DNA of 15,668 nucleotides from Prevotellaceae bacterium UBA2718 (GCA_002353975.1 DEKQ01000133.1:49698-65365), one strand, 5' to 3'; shown: positions 7,954 through 15,668, counted from the stretch's first letter. Made by a program: numbers and translations. The notes: generated by a model from the sequence alone, not told the origin.

Positions 7954-7984
7954 TTTTCCGGAAGGCAGAACGGCAGTACCTTTG
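7954..7984 (+). promoter_or_regulatory. Probable promoter of the SusC operon
   Basis: TACCTTTG at 7977-7984 is a perfect -7 box. The -33 position (7954-7956) reads TTT inside GTATTTTCC rather than TTG, so the promoter looks weak in its upstream element and may need an activator. The leader before the ATG at 8025 would be about 34 bases. Confidence 0.65.
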
Positions 7985-8024
7985 CAAAAGTTTTCAGAGA
8001 CATTTCAAAAAAGATATTTAAGGT

Positions 8025-11000
8025 ATGAAGATTGTACAGAGATTATTTGGACTATCAACTTTTGTCATTGGTTATGCTGCCGCGTCGGCCACTCCTGTCA
8101 CGGGAAAAGTGGCCGATGCGGAGACCGGTGAGGCTATCATAGGCGCTACCATCTATGATGTCACGGAGAAGAAGGGTGTAATATCAGACCTCGACGGACA
8201 TTTCAGCATTGACATCCATCGCTTTCCGTCAGAACTCCAGATTAGTTATGTGGGTTATCAGCCCAAGCAGGCACGCGTGACTGCCCGTGACACCACTTAT
8301 AATATACGCCTCGTGGAGGAAGATCACCGGCTTGATGAGGTTGTCGTTGTAGGGTATGGCACGCAGAAACGTACTCAGCTGACCGGCAGTGTCACGACCG
8401 TCAGGTCAGATGTGTTTGAGAATAGCGTTGCTCCCACCTTTGATGCCGCCCTTGGGGGACAGGTAGCGGGCCTTACCGTCACGGCATCCAGCGGTCAGCC
8501 GGGTGCTGCCAGCAACATCCGCATTCGCGGCGGCAACTCCGTCAATGCGTCGAACGAACCGTTATACGTAGTGGATGGGTTCATCTATTTCCGTAGTGCG
8601 GAGGATAACAAGACCGGGCTTGGTGCCATTGAGGGTAGCCTTAACCCGCTGACAACCATCAATCCTAATGACATCCTCTCGATAGAGGTGCTCAAAGACG
8701 TCAGTGCCACAGCCATATACGGCTCAAGGGGCGCCAACGGTGTCATTATCATCACGACGAAGAAGGGTGCCGCGGGCAAACCCGTTGTTAGCTATACATT
8801 CACCGCAGGCGTTGACAATGCTACCCGCAAGCTTGACCTCATGACGGCTCAGGAGTGGGCAGCATTCCAGAAACAGTACTATTTTAATAAGGGCGGATAC
8901 ACCGATGAGCAGATCAGCCAGCTCGGCAAAGGTACTGATTGGCAAGATGCTATGCTGCGTTCAGCCTTCAGGCAGAGCCACGAGGTGTCGGTGAACGGCG
9001 GTTCGGAGAAGAACCGCTATGCCTTCTCTGCCAACTATACGGACCAGAATGGTATCATCATTGGCTCGGGGCTCAAGCGTTATAACTTCCACGTCAACAC
9101 CGAGTGGGAGCTGACGCACGGCCTGCGCTTCGGTGTGAACAGCACGTTTGGCAAGGCGACGCAGGAGGGACTCACCACGACAGAGGAAGTTGTCTATAAC
9201 TCTTCGCCCTATTCGGCAGGCATCACCAACAGCTTCGTCTATGGTCTCCTCACGCCTCCTGTTGTAAGCATCTACGAAAGTGATGGCAGTTACAACTACC
9301 ACAACCCGTTCGAGTATGCTTACTTCGCCATCGGCGACAGGACGTCCAACGCCATCAGCGACCTGCGCAACAGCGTTGCAGAGAATATAAACAAATACAA
9401 TCTCAGCAACGTCTGGGCGACGTACACCCTCGGCGAGGTGACGTTCAGGGCCTCACTTGGCCTCAACAGCGAGCAGCTCACGCAGAATTACTTCTCGCCC
9501 TCCTACACCTCCCTCGGCCTTTCCAATACCGGCCTCGGCGGCATAGGACACCGTGACGTAGAGGTGTGGCAGCAGGAATACACCGCCACGTGGGCTCCCT
9601 CGTGGCAGGGCATACACAGGCTTGACCTGCTCGGCGGGTTCACCCGTCAGACAAGCAGCATAACCTGGAACAGTATTCTAGCTACTCACTTCACCAACGA
9701 AGAGCTCAAACAATACAACCTGGCAGACGGTTCTGAGGTCTATCCGCCACAGTCAGGGCTGTCAGAGTCCTCGCTCAACAGCATCATCGCACGTGTGAAC
9801 TACACCTTGCTTGACCGGTACAACCTCACGGGAACCTTCCGCGCCGACAACTCCAGCCGCTTTGCAAAGAGCCATCGCTGGGGATACTTCCCGTCCGTCG
9901 GACTCTCCTGGAATGTTGACAGGGAGAGTTTCCTGCAGCGTGCCAAGGCCATCACGCAGCTCAAGCTGCGCATCTCTGCGGGAACCGTAGGCAATCAGGA
10001 GATAAGTGACCACGCCTTCATCACCAGTTATGCCACAGGCCAGTATGCGGGCTCGTCAAGTTACAACCGCAACAACGCCGCCAACGACAACCTGAAGTGG
10101 GAGACCACGGCAAGCTACAACATCGGTCTTGACATCGACCTGTTCAGTAATCGCCTCTCTGCCACATTCGATGCCTACTACAAGAAGACCTCTGACCTCC
10201 TCCTCGAAGTACCGACGGGCTTCTCCTCCGGTGTCACCACACAGCTGCAGAACGTGGGCAACGTAGTGAACAAGGGCATAGAGCTAACCGTCAACGGGAC
10301 CCTCATACAGCGTAAGGACCTAACATGGCGCGCCTCCGCAAACCTTGCCCACAACCACAACGAGATAACCGACATGGGAACGACCAACAACGTCATCCTC
10401 GGCTCAAGCAACCAGCAGATCCTGCGGCGCGGCGAAGCGCTCGGAAGTTTCTACGGACTGCAGTTCCTGGGCATTGTCTCAACCACCGAAGACGTCACCA
10501 AACTGCCCACAGTCAACGGAGACATACCCAATGCCGGAGAACTGAAATTCCTGGATGCCAACGGCGATGGAAAGATAGACGGCAACGACCGCGTGATACT
10601 CGGCTCCGTACAACCCTCCCTCACTTACGGCATCCAGACCACCCTCCAGTGGCATAACCTCGATGTCAGCCTTTCATTCCAGGGCAGTTATGGTAACAAA
10701 GTGTTCAATGCCCTGCGCCGCAGGTTGGAGCAGACCGGAGACAGCTACAACCTCCTGCGCACGGTACTCGACAGTTGGACCGTCACCAATCAGAATGCGC
10801 AGCTACCGTTAGCATCGCTCGACAGGCCTTTCTCCTACATCGACAGCCGTTATGTGGAGGATGCCTCATACTTCAAACTGCGCAACCTCACCATAGGCTA
10901 CCGGCTGCCGTTGCCCGCCCGGTTCCCTGTCAAGGCGCGCATATTCGCAACAGGCACCAATCTCTTCACCATCTCGCCATATAGCGGCTACGACCCTGAA

Positions 11001-11075
11001 GTCGCAAGCGGCACCGACAGCGGAGCATACCCCTCATCAAGAAGCATTGCCTTCGGAGTAAACCTTACATTATAA
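8025..11075 (+). CDS. SusC/RagA-family TonB-dependent outer-membrane transporter
   Basis: A 1016-residue outer-membrane transporter, normal length for the SusC family, which usually works with a SusD-type lipoprotein lid and uses TonB-ExbBD energy to import its ligand. A signal peptide covers about residues 1-22. A CarboxypepD_reg-like beta-sandwich follows (VTGKVADAETGEAIIGATI). A TonB-box-like segment LDEVVVVGYGTQKRTQLTGS lies at 103-122. The plug (NIRIRGGNSV, EPLYVVDGF, ATAIYGSRGANGVIIITTKKG) follows, then a 22-strand-type barrel ending in the typical GYDPEV and a final aromatic-poor strand VNLTL. It is unusual that the next gene is not SusD: a lipoprotein and a second TonB-dependent receptor follow, 29 and then 8 bases apart, which suggests one operon. 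Substrate is unknown. Gene order hints at a link to the copper-type receptor at 12115-14100. Confidence 0.94.
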   Translation: MKIVQRLFGLSTFVIGYAAASATPVTGKVADAETGEAIIGATIYDVTEKKGVISDLDGHFSIDIHRFPSELQISYVGYQPKQARVTARDTTYNIRLVEEDHRLDEVVVVGYGTQKRTQLTGSVTTVRSDVFENSVAPTFDAALGGQVAGLTVTASSGQPGAASNIRIRGGNSVNASNEPLYVVDGFIYFRSAEDNKTGLGAIEGSLNPLTTINPNDILSIEVLKDVSATAIYGSRGANGVIIITTKKGAAGKPVVSYTFTAGVDNATRKLDLMTAQEWAAFQKQYYFNKGGYTDEQISQLGKGTDWQDAMLRSAFRQSHEVSVNGGSEKNRYAFSANYTDQNGIIIGSGLKRYNFHVNTEWELTHGLRFGVNSTFGKATQEGLTTTEEVVYNSSPYSAGITNSFVYGLLTPPVVSIYESDGSYNYHNPFEYAYFAIGDRTSNAISDLRNSVAENINKYNLSNVWATYTLGEVTFRASLGLNSEQLTQNYFSPSYTSLGLSNTGLGGIGHRDVEVWQQEYTATWAPSWQGIHRLDLLGGFTRQTSSITWNSILATHFTNEELKQYNLADGSEVYPPQSGLSESSLNSIIARVNYTLLDRYNLTGTFRADNSSRFAKSHRWGYFPSVGLSWNVDRESFLQRAKAITQLKLRISAGTVGNQEISDHAFITSYATGQYAGSSSYNRNNAANDNLKWETTASYNIGLDIDLFSNRLSATFDAYYKKTSDLLLEVPTGFSSGVTTQLQNVGNVVNKGIELTVNGTLIQRKDLTWRASANLAHNHNEITDMGTTNNVILGSSNQQILRRGEALGSFYGLQFLGIVSTTEDVTKLPTVNGDIPNAGELKFLDANGDGKIDGNDRVILGSVQPSLTYGIQTTLQWHNLDVSLSFQGSYGNKVFNALRRRLEQTGDSYNLLRTVLDSWTVTNQNAQLPLASLDRPFSYIDSRYVEDASYFKLRNLTIGYRLPLPARFPVKARIFATGTNLFTISPYSGYDPEVASGTDSGAYPSSRSIAFGVNLTL

Positions 11076-11104
11076 ACCAACAACCCCAAACACCATCAAC
11101 CGTT

Positions 11105-12106
11105 ATGAAAAAATATCCATTATCCTCATCCAAACTACAGTGCCTTGCGGCTCTCCGCAGGGACTCCCGCCCCGCCCTCCTCTCTCTCCTCTTCCTCCTC
11201 CTCTCCGTGCTCCTGCTCAGCTCCTGCAACAGCAACGACGATGTGCTAACCGACGACTTCCTCGGAACCATCACCATTGATGGAGACACTGAGTGCTGCT
11301 CCGCTGACGAGGCACGCATTGTCTTCAATATCGTTAAGAACCTGCATGAGGTAACAGCCCTTCGCGACACCATCCAAGGCACATACTCCCTCCATGCCTA
11401 CACCACCGACGGCACATTCCGCGTGGGCTACAACGATATTTACTTCGTGGTGACAAAGCTCAAGAACGGCAACTACGTCAAAGACTTCTCCATCTCTCAG
11501 CTCACCCCCCTTATGACGATGAATATGAACGGCAAAACCATGCAGCATTACACGCCCATCCTCGGCGATGCCACCACTCCCCCCGACGCTCCCCAGGCGT
11601 TGAAGCACACGTGGATATCATTCCTCATGCCCTCAACAGATGCAGACAAATGGCAGCTCAGCTACAATATAAACATCCAGAAGCACGGCGAGCACGAACT
11701 GAGCAAATCCATCGCAGTAGCAGCTCTGCCAGAAGGTCAGGCGTGGCTCAAGTCCTTCAAGGCTGGAGACACCACTTACTATCTCTCGCTTGTCTCTCCC
11801 GACAAATGGCAGACAGGCAGCAATGCCATCCAGACCTACGTGTCAAAGAAGTCATCCCCAGCCACATCGCCCTACCTCCTGGCAGAGGAAGAGTTCACGA
11901 TTGACATAGACCCGCGTATGCCGGACATGGGTAACCATACCTCCCCCGACAACGAGTCATTGACCAAACAAAGCACCGGCGACTATCAGGGCATCATAAA
12001 CCTCACCATGACGGGGTTGTGGCGCATCTATCTCACAGTGCGAGACAAAGAAGGAAACATAGTAGCAGGTGAAGGAAATTCCCTCTACTGGGACGTAACA
12101 ATATAA
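11105..12106 (+). CDS. Lipoprotein with two Met/His-rich Ig-like segments
   Basis: A 333-residue predicted lipoprotein with lipobox LLSSC and acylated Cys41. The signal sequence is unusually long, with about 24 residues before the hydrophobic core. Two similar-looking segments follow. The first, about 65-175, has VGYNDIYFVVTKLKNGNYV and then PLMTMNMNGKTMQH, with Met137, 139, 141, 146 and His148. The second, about 225-333, has DPRMPDMGNHTSPDN, with Met272, Met275 and His278, and TGLWRIYLTVRDKEGNIV near the end. This layout resembles the YtkA/FixH-like periplasmic Ig fold, in which a Met-rich loop follows a conserved strand; that assignment is from memory of the family. A Cys pair sits at 64-65. 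It lies between two TonB-dependent receptors, the second copper-type. I infer a periplasmic or surface metal-binding role, possibly for copper, but no function is proven. Confidence 0.75.
   Translation: MKKYPLSSSKLQCLAALRRDSRPALLSLLFLLLSVLLLSSCNSNDDVLTDDFLGTITIDGDTECCSADEARIVFNIVKNLHEVTALRDTIQGTYSLHAYTTDGTFRVGYNDIYFVVTKLKNGNYVKDFSISQLTPLMTMNMNGKTMQHYTPILGDATTPPDAPQALKHTWISFLMPSTDADKWQLSYNINIQKHGEHELSKSIAVAALPEGQAWLKSFKAGDTTYYLSLVSPDKWQTGSNAIQTYVSKKSSPATSPYLLAEEEFTIDIDPRMPDMGNHTSPDNESLTKQSTGDYQGIINLTMTGLWRIYLTVRDKEGNIVAGEGNSLYWDVTI
11142..11162. repeat. 21-bp repeat, copy 1
   Basis: Matches 13381-13401 at 19 of 21 bases although the two copies are read in different frames in unrelated proteins. 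It includes a short inverted pair (TGCGG with CCGCA). It encodes part of the overlong signal-peptide start of the lipoprotein. Confidence 0.4.
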
Positions 12107-12114
12107 TATAAACA

Positions 12115-14100
12115 ATGCTTATTGCAATAGCCATTATACTTCAAGCAGCGGCACTGACCGCTGACACCACTTCCACCTCCGACAGGCAACTGGACGAGGT
12201 GGTCGTGGTTTCTGACAAAGCTGAAGGGCTGAAACGCTCCTACAAAGGTCAGACAGCAACCATCGACGAACATCTGCGCGAGCTGTCCCATGTCGATCTC
12301 GTGCGTCGTGGCAGCTATGCCTGGGAACCCACCATCAACGGTATGCAGACAGAACGTCTCTCCGTCACCATTGACGGCATGAAGATCTTCTATGCATGCA
12401 CCGACAAGATGGACCCCGTCACATCCTATGTGGAGAGCGGCAACCTGCAGAACATCAGTCTCAGCAGCGGACTCGACGGCAACCCTCAAGCCACGGGAAA
12501 TATCGGTGGCAGCCTCGACTTGCGGCTGCGCCGCGTAGGCTTTGACCGTGCCCCGAGACGTACAACCGTCTCTGCGGGGTACGAAGCCAACGGACATCTG
12601 CAAACATACGGGGCTGATACCGAGTTCTCCGGTCATAACGCATACGCCAACTTCGGGGTGTTCTACCGTCATGCTGATGACTACAGGGCAGGTCACCACG
12701 AGAAGATTCCATTCTCACAATTCAAGAAAATCAACGCCTTTGGCAACTTCGGTTTCCGCATCAGGCAACACCAGCGCATCGAGGGCACCCTGATCTATGA
12801 CCGTGCCGGTGACGTCGGCTACCCCGCACTGAATATGGATGTGTCCGTAGCTGAGGCTATCATCACTTCGCTCAGCCACCATGTGGACTTCCCTCAGGGC
12901 AAGGTCAACTCCTGGGAGACCAAGATTTACTACAACCGCATTCGTCATGAGATGGATGACACGCATCGTCCCGATGTGGCTATCCACATGGATATGCCCG
13001 GACGCAGCAAGACTGCGGGACTCTATAGTCTGCTTGCCGTAACGCTTGGACTCCACAGCCTTCGTGCCAACTACGACCTGTACTACAACCGTCTCTTTGC
13101 CGACATGACCATGTATCCCGGTGGTGCCGCCCCAATGTACATGGTCACGTGGCCCGATGTAGGGACATTCAACACCGGTCTGGCTCTCACCGATGACATA
13201 AACCTCAGTGCGTCACACTCCTTTCATCTGTCAGCAAAGGCAGCATGGCAGCAGCAACGGCTCAACAATGAGGAGGGATATAAGGCTCAGAAAGTCTTTT
13301 TCCCCCGCATGACAGACAGCTATAACCAGACGACGGCGCGTGTCGCCCTGCGTTATCAGTGGACTCCTCAGCACCTGCAGGCCCTGCGTCTCTCCGCAGG
13401 GGGAGGGTGGGGTAGCCGTGCACCGACTGTTACTGAGGCATACGGTTACTACCTGAACAATACGTTCGACCGTTATGACTATATGGGCAATCCTCACCTG
13501 AAGAACGAATCGGCCATCGAGGCAACGCTGACGGCAAAGTATTCCCTTCCCACATTCTCCGTCACAGCAGATGCTAACGCGTTCTTCTTCTCCAATTATA
13601 TAATAGGTGGCATAGAAAACCGCCTCAGTCCCATGACCATCGGGGCTGCCGGAGTGAAGGTCTATGGCAATATCCCTCGTGCCACCATTCTCAATGCCTC
13701 GCTCACATTGTCGTGGACGATACTGCCTTCACTGCTGTGGACAGGCAAGCTGACCTATTCTCTCGGGCGCGATGATGCAGGAGACACGCTGCCCCTGGTG
13801 GCTCCGCTTGGTTATGCCTCATCCCTGCGATGGCTCTACAAAGCCCTCTCCCTGCAACTTTCCATGACCGGCGCGGCGCGACAGTCACAGTATGGAGCGA
13901 AATATGGGGAGAGTTCCACGGCGGCTTATACCGTATTCAATCTCTCTGCGGAATATCCCCTGGAGTTCAGACACCTGTCAGTCAAACTGCGTGCCGGCCT
14001 GGAGAACCTGCTTGACCGCAGATACTCCACATACGCTGATTGGAACAACATCCCGCAAAAGGGGCGTAACATATATGTCAGTTCAAGTTTGGTATTCTGA
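12115..14100 (+). CDS. OprC/NosA-like TonB-dependent copper receptor
   Basis: A 661-residue outer-membrane receptor, near the length of the OprC/NosA copper-receptor family and without the N-terminal beta-sandwich of SusC proteins. The signal peptide is short and lacks basic residues (MLIAIAIILQAAALTA). A stop codon just upstream in frame leaves 12115 as the first ATG. A TonB-box-like LDEVVVVSDK follows. The plug contains FYACTDKMDPVTSY, so Cys95 and Met99 form CxxxM followed by DPxTSY, which I recall as a hallmark of OprC and NosA. In the barrel YYNRIRHEMDD supplies His278 and Met280, an HxM 183 residues after Cys95. The copper site recalled for OprC uses CxxxM (143/147) and HxM (323/325), 180 apart. 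All four ligands are thus present. The barrel ends in VSSSLVF. It starts 8 bases after the lipoprotein gene. Other metals remain possible, but copper is the best call. Confidence 0.87.
   Translation: MLIAIAIILQAAALTADTTSTSDRQLDEVVVVSDKAEGLKRSYKGQTATIDEHLRELSHVDLVRRGSYAWEPTINGMQTERLSVTIDGMKIFYACTDKMDPVTSYVESGNLQNISLSSGLDGNPQATGNIGGSLDLRLRRVGFDRAPRRTTVSAGYEANGHLQTYGADTEFSGHNAYANFGVFYRHADDYRAGHHEKIPFSQFKKINAFGNFGFRIRQHQRIEGTLIYDRAGDVGYPALNMDVSVAEAIITSLSHHVDFPQGKVNSWETKIYYNRIRHEMDDTHRPDVAIHMDMPGRSKTAGLYSLLAVTLGLHSLRANYDLYYNRLFADMTMYPGGAAPMYMVTWPDVGTFNTGLALTDDINLSASHSFHLSAKAAWQQQRLNNEEGYKAQKVFFPRMTDSYNQTTARVALRYQWTPQHLQALRLSAGGGWGSRAPTVTEAYGYYLNNTFDRYDYMGNPHLKNESAIEATLTAKYSLPTFSVTADANAFFFSNYIIGGIENRLSPMTIGAAGVKVYGNIPRATILNASLTLSWTILPSLLWTGKLTYSLGRDDAGDTLPLVAPLGYASSLRWLYKALSLQLSMTGAARQSQYGAKYGESSTAAYTVFNLSAEYPLEFRHLSVKLRAGLENLLDRRYSTYADWNNIPQKGRNIYVSSSLVF
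13381..13401. repeat. 21-bp repeat, copy 2
   Basis: Nineteen of 21 bases match 11142-11162. CCCTGCG and CGCAGGG form a 7-bp inverted pair here, inside the receptor coding region. Confidence 0.4.
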
Positions 14101-14110
14101 CTACCAAACG

Positions 14111-14145
14111 AATGTGATTGCAAATGCCGACTAAATGCGATTGCA
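14111..14145 (+). promoter_or_regulatory. Direct repeat overlapping the SusD promoter
   Basis: AATGTGATTGCA (14111-14122) and AATGCGATTGCA (14134-14145) match at 11 of 12 positions and start 23 bases apart, about two helix turns. The second covers the TTG of the -33 box. This is the layout of a tandem activator or repressor site. The binding protein is unknown. Confidence 0.5.
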
Positions 14146-14171
14146 CAATATGCAGAATCGGCGTAATTTTG
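14141..14171 (+). promoter_or_regulatory. Sigma-ABfr promoter of the SusD gene
   Basis: TTG (14141-14143), 20 bases, then TAATTTTG (14164-14171), a complete consensus match. Transcription would start near 14178, giving a leader of about 97 bases in which I see no clear riboswitch. AAAGGA at 14263-14268 is a plausible ribosome site 6 bases before the ATG. Confidence 0.75.
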
Positions 14172-14274
14172 CACCAGAAAGCTTGAGTATCTCAGGCATT
14201 CGGATAATAGACACGAAATTATAATCGCATAAACTCAATTTATTATTTACCTAATTAAAAAGAAAGGAATCAAC

Positions 14275-15668
14275 ATGAAGAAGGTAAAAGGAACGTATTC
14301 AGTATTAGCAGCAGTGGCTGCAGGAGTTGTGTTGTTTGCTACATCATGCAGCAGCAGTGACAGTGACACTAACGGCAGCACCAGCGTCCCCGCCGGTGTT
14401 CTGTCTGAAGTAGTCACCAACGATGAGACCGCACTGGCTCTGGCTAACGGTGTGTATAGCCATTGGCAGCCGCTGAGCTCTTCGTTCTCGTTCGTCATCG
14501 AGCTGAACTCCAACAAGCTCACATCCTTTGAGGGTGAGGAAGACGAGGCCGGTCCGGTCAATTCCCGCTTTGAACAGCAGGCTGACACGTGGTATCAGGT
14601 CAAGATATTCAACCACTTGCTGCTTGGCGTTGCCAACGACAACGAGACCATCAGCGAGGTCACCAAGGCCTTCAACGCCGGTCAGGTGACGCAGAACGGT
14701 TACAATGCCGCAGTGGGCAAGGCAAAGTTCCTGCGCGGCCTGGCTTATCTCTATCTCGTACAGCTGTGGGGTGAGGTGCCGGTATTCACCGAGGCAGGCG
14801 GCAGCACCACCGAGCGTCAGCCCATCAACACCGTCTATGCACAGATTGTCAGCGACCTGACCGATGCCGAGAGCCTGTTGCAGAACTATAACGGCGACCC
14901 TGTGACACCCTCCAAGCAGGCTGCCCAGGGACTCCTGGCACGTGCTTATCTGGCATGGGGCGACAATCCTCTGACCCAGCAGGAGGTAGAGGCAGTCGCT
15001 GCGGGACAGACAGACCCCGCATTCTCTAAGACCGACTCACGCCTGGAGAAGGCCATTGAGTATGCCGATAAGGTCATCAACAGCGGTCTGCTGAAGCTTG
15101 ATCCTGACTATTCTAAGCTCTTCGGACGTGAGTATGAGAGCAACAAGCGCGGCACCAACGAGCATCTCTTCACCATCCGTCACGACGGCGACAAGAACGA
15201 TGCACAGGGCAACCACCAGACCCACTGCTCCTGGACATTCCCATTCCTCAATGGAGAGAACGGTCGAGGCTTCCAGGAGAACCACACCGAGGTGTCTGAC
15301 GATGACCTTTATGATGACTGGTATGCCGAGCAGCCTAACGACAAGCGTCTGGCAAAGACCTACTTCACCGAGCTGACAAACCCCGAGGATGGGCTTACAT
15401 ACCACTACTATTCTCCCATCTATACTCCGATAAACGGAAAGGGCGTGGATCAGTCTTACGACAATGCCGAGAACCTTGAGATAACATTCAACAGCGTTGA
15501 CCGCATTGAGTTGCGTTATGCAGAGGTGCTTCTCATCAAGGCTGAGGCCCTCGTGCAGCTTGGCCGCAATGCAGAGGCAGCAGCACCGTTCAACCAGCTG
15601 CGCCAGCGTGCAGGCATCGCTACCGTCGCTGCTCCTACCTTCGAGCAGATAAAGCGTGAGTGGGACTA
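14275..15668 (+). CDS. SusD/RagB-family lipoprotein, 3-prime end beyond the window
   Basis: An open frame of 464 codons running off the right edge. The first residues are MKKVKGTYSVLAAVAAG and the lipobox FATSC gives acylated Cys25. SusD-family features are visible: GKAKFLRGLAYLYLVQLWGE around 148-167 with GEVPVF after it, ARAYLAWG in a TPR-like helix, and VDRIELRYAEVLLIKAEAL near 408-426 followed by LNQLR-like FNQLRQRAG. SusD proteins sit on the outer membrane as a lid on a SusC channel and help capture the ligand. The usual order is SusC immediately before SusD. Here 3.2 kb holding the lipoprotein and the copper-type receptor lie between this gene and the only SusC in the window, and this gene has its own promoter. 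It may still partner with that SusC, or with one outside the window. Confidence 0.93.
   Translation, partial: MKKVKGTYSVLAAVAAGVVLFATSCSSSDSDTNGSTSVPAGVLSEVVTNDETALALANGVYSHWQPLSSSFSFVIELNSNKLTSFEGEEDEAGPVNSRFEQQADTWYQVKIFNHLLLGVANDNETISEVTKAFNAGQVTQNGYNAAVGKAKFLRGLAYLYLVQLWGEVPVFTEAGGSTTERQPINTVYAQIVSDLTDAESLLQNYNGDPVTPSKQAAQGLLARAYLAWGDNPLTQQEVEAVAAGQTDPAFSKTDSRLEKAIEYADKVINSGLLKLDPDYSKLFGREYESNKRGTNEHLFTIRHDGDKNDAQGNHQTHCSWTFPFLNGENGRGFQENHTEVSDDDLYDDWYAEQPNDKRLAKTYFTELTNPEDGLTYHYYSPIYTPINGKGVDQSYDNAENLEITFNSVDRIELRYAEVLLIKAEALVQLGRNAEAAAPFNQLRQRAGIATVAAPTFEQIKREWD

Noticed and set aside
14172..14274. Riboswitch or structured leader before the SusD gene
   Set aside because: The leader is about 97 bases, AT-rich, and I could not find a convincing stem set or a known aptamer core.
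4478..15668. A complete polysaccharide utilisation locus with GH51, SusC and SusD
   Set aside because: The GH51 gene is separated from SusC by a convergent regulator and a terminator-like repeat, SusC and SusD are not adjacent, and a copper-type receptor lies between them. Parts of a PUL are present but a single sugar locus is not supported.
1..15668. CRISPR array, tRNA, rRNA, transposase or integrase
   Set aside because: No regularly spaced repeats, cloverleaf sequences, ribosomal RNA stretches or recombinase motifs were found on either strand.

Overview
The window looks like a chromosomal segment of a Bacteroidales bacterium, most likely Prevotella or a close relative. The reasons are a SusC/SusD-type outer-membrane pair, a GH51 arabinofuranosidase with a Sec signal, weak Shine-Dalgarno sites, and four intervals carrying the Bacteroidetes sigma-ABfr promoter form (TTG, about 20 bases, TAnnTTTG). 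Genus is inferred from recalled protein resemblance only.

Left part (1-4460). On the minus strand a 58-residue protein and a WecG/TagA/CpsF glycosyltransferase appear to form a small operon. Its promoter lies back to back with that of carB, which is read rightwards. CarB is full length but has no carA beside it, and its wording is closer to the eukaryotic CAD/CPS1 type than to E. coli CarB. A strong hairpin terminator follows carB.

Middle (4478-7152). An 844-residue secreted GH51 alpha-L-arabinofuranosidase follows, with both catalytic glutamates present. It converges on a LuxR/NarL-type response regulator gene. The 140-base gap between them is almost filled by a 36-bp imperfect inverted repeat, one arm of which resembles a sequence after carB.

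Right part (7153-15668). This is the most interesting region. The response regulator gene is divergent from a probable three-gene operon: a SusC-family TonB-dependent transporter, a lipoprotein with two Met/His-rich Ig-like (YtkA/FixH-like) segments, and a smaller TonB-dependent receptor. The small receptor resembles the OprC/NosA copper receptors: it has a CxxxM motif directly followed by DPxTSY and, 183 residues later, an HxM motif, matching the copper site recalled for OprC. A SusD-family lipoprotein gene, cut by the window end, follows under its own promoter.

My reading is a putative outer-membrane copper-handling locus in which a SusC-type and an OprC-type transporter share an operon with a possible metal-binding lipoprotein, perhaps controlled by the adjacent response regulator. 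The copper assignment of the small receptor is well supported by motifs. The roles of the SusC, lipoprotein, SusD and regulator in copper handling are inference from gene order. No tRNA, rRNA, CRISPR array, transposase or integrase was seen.
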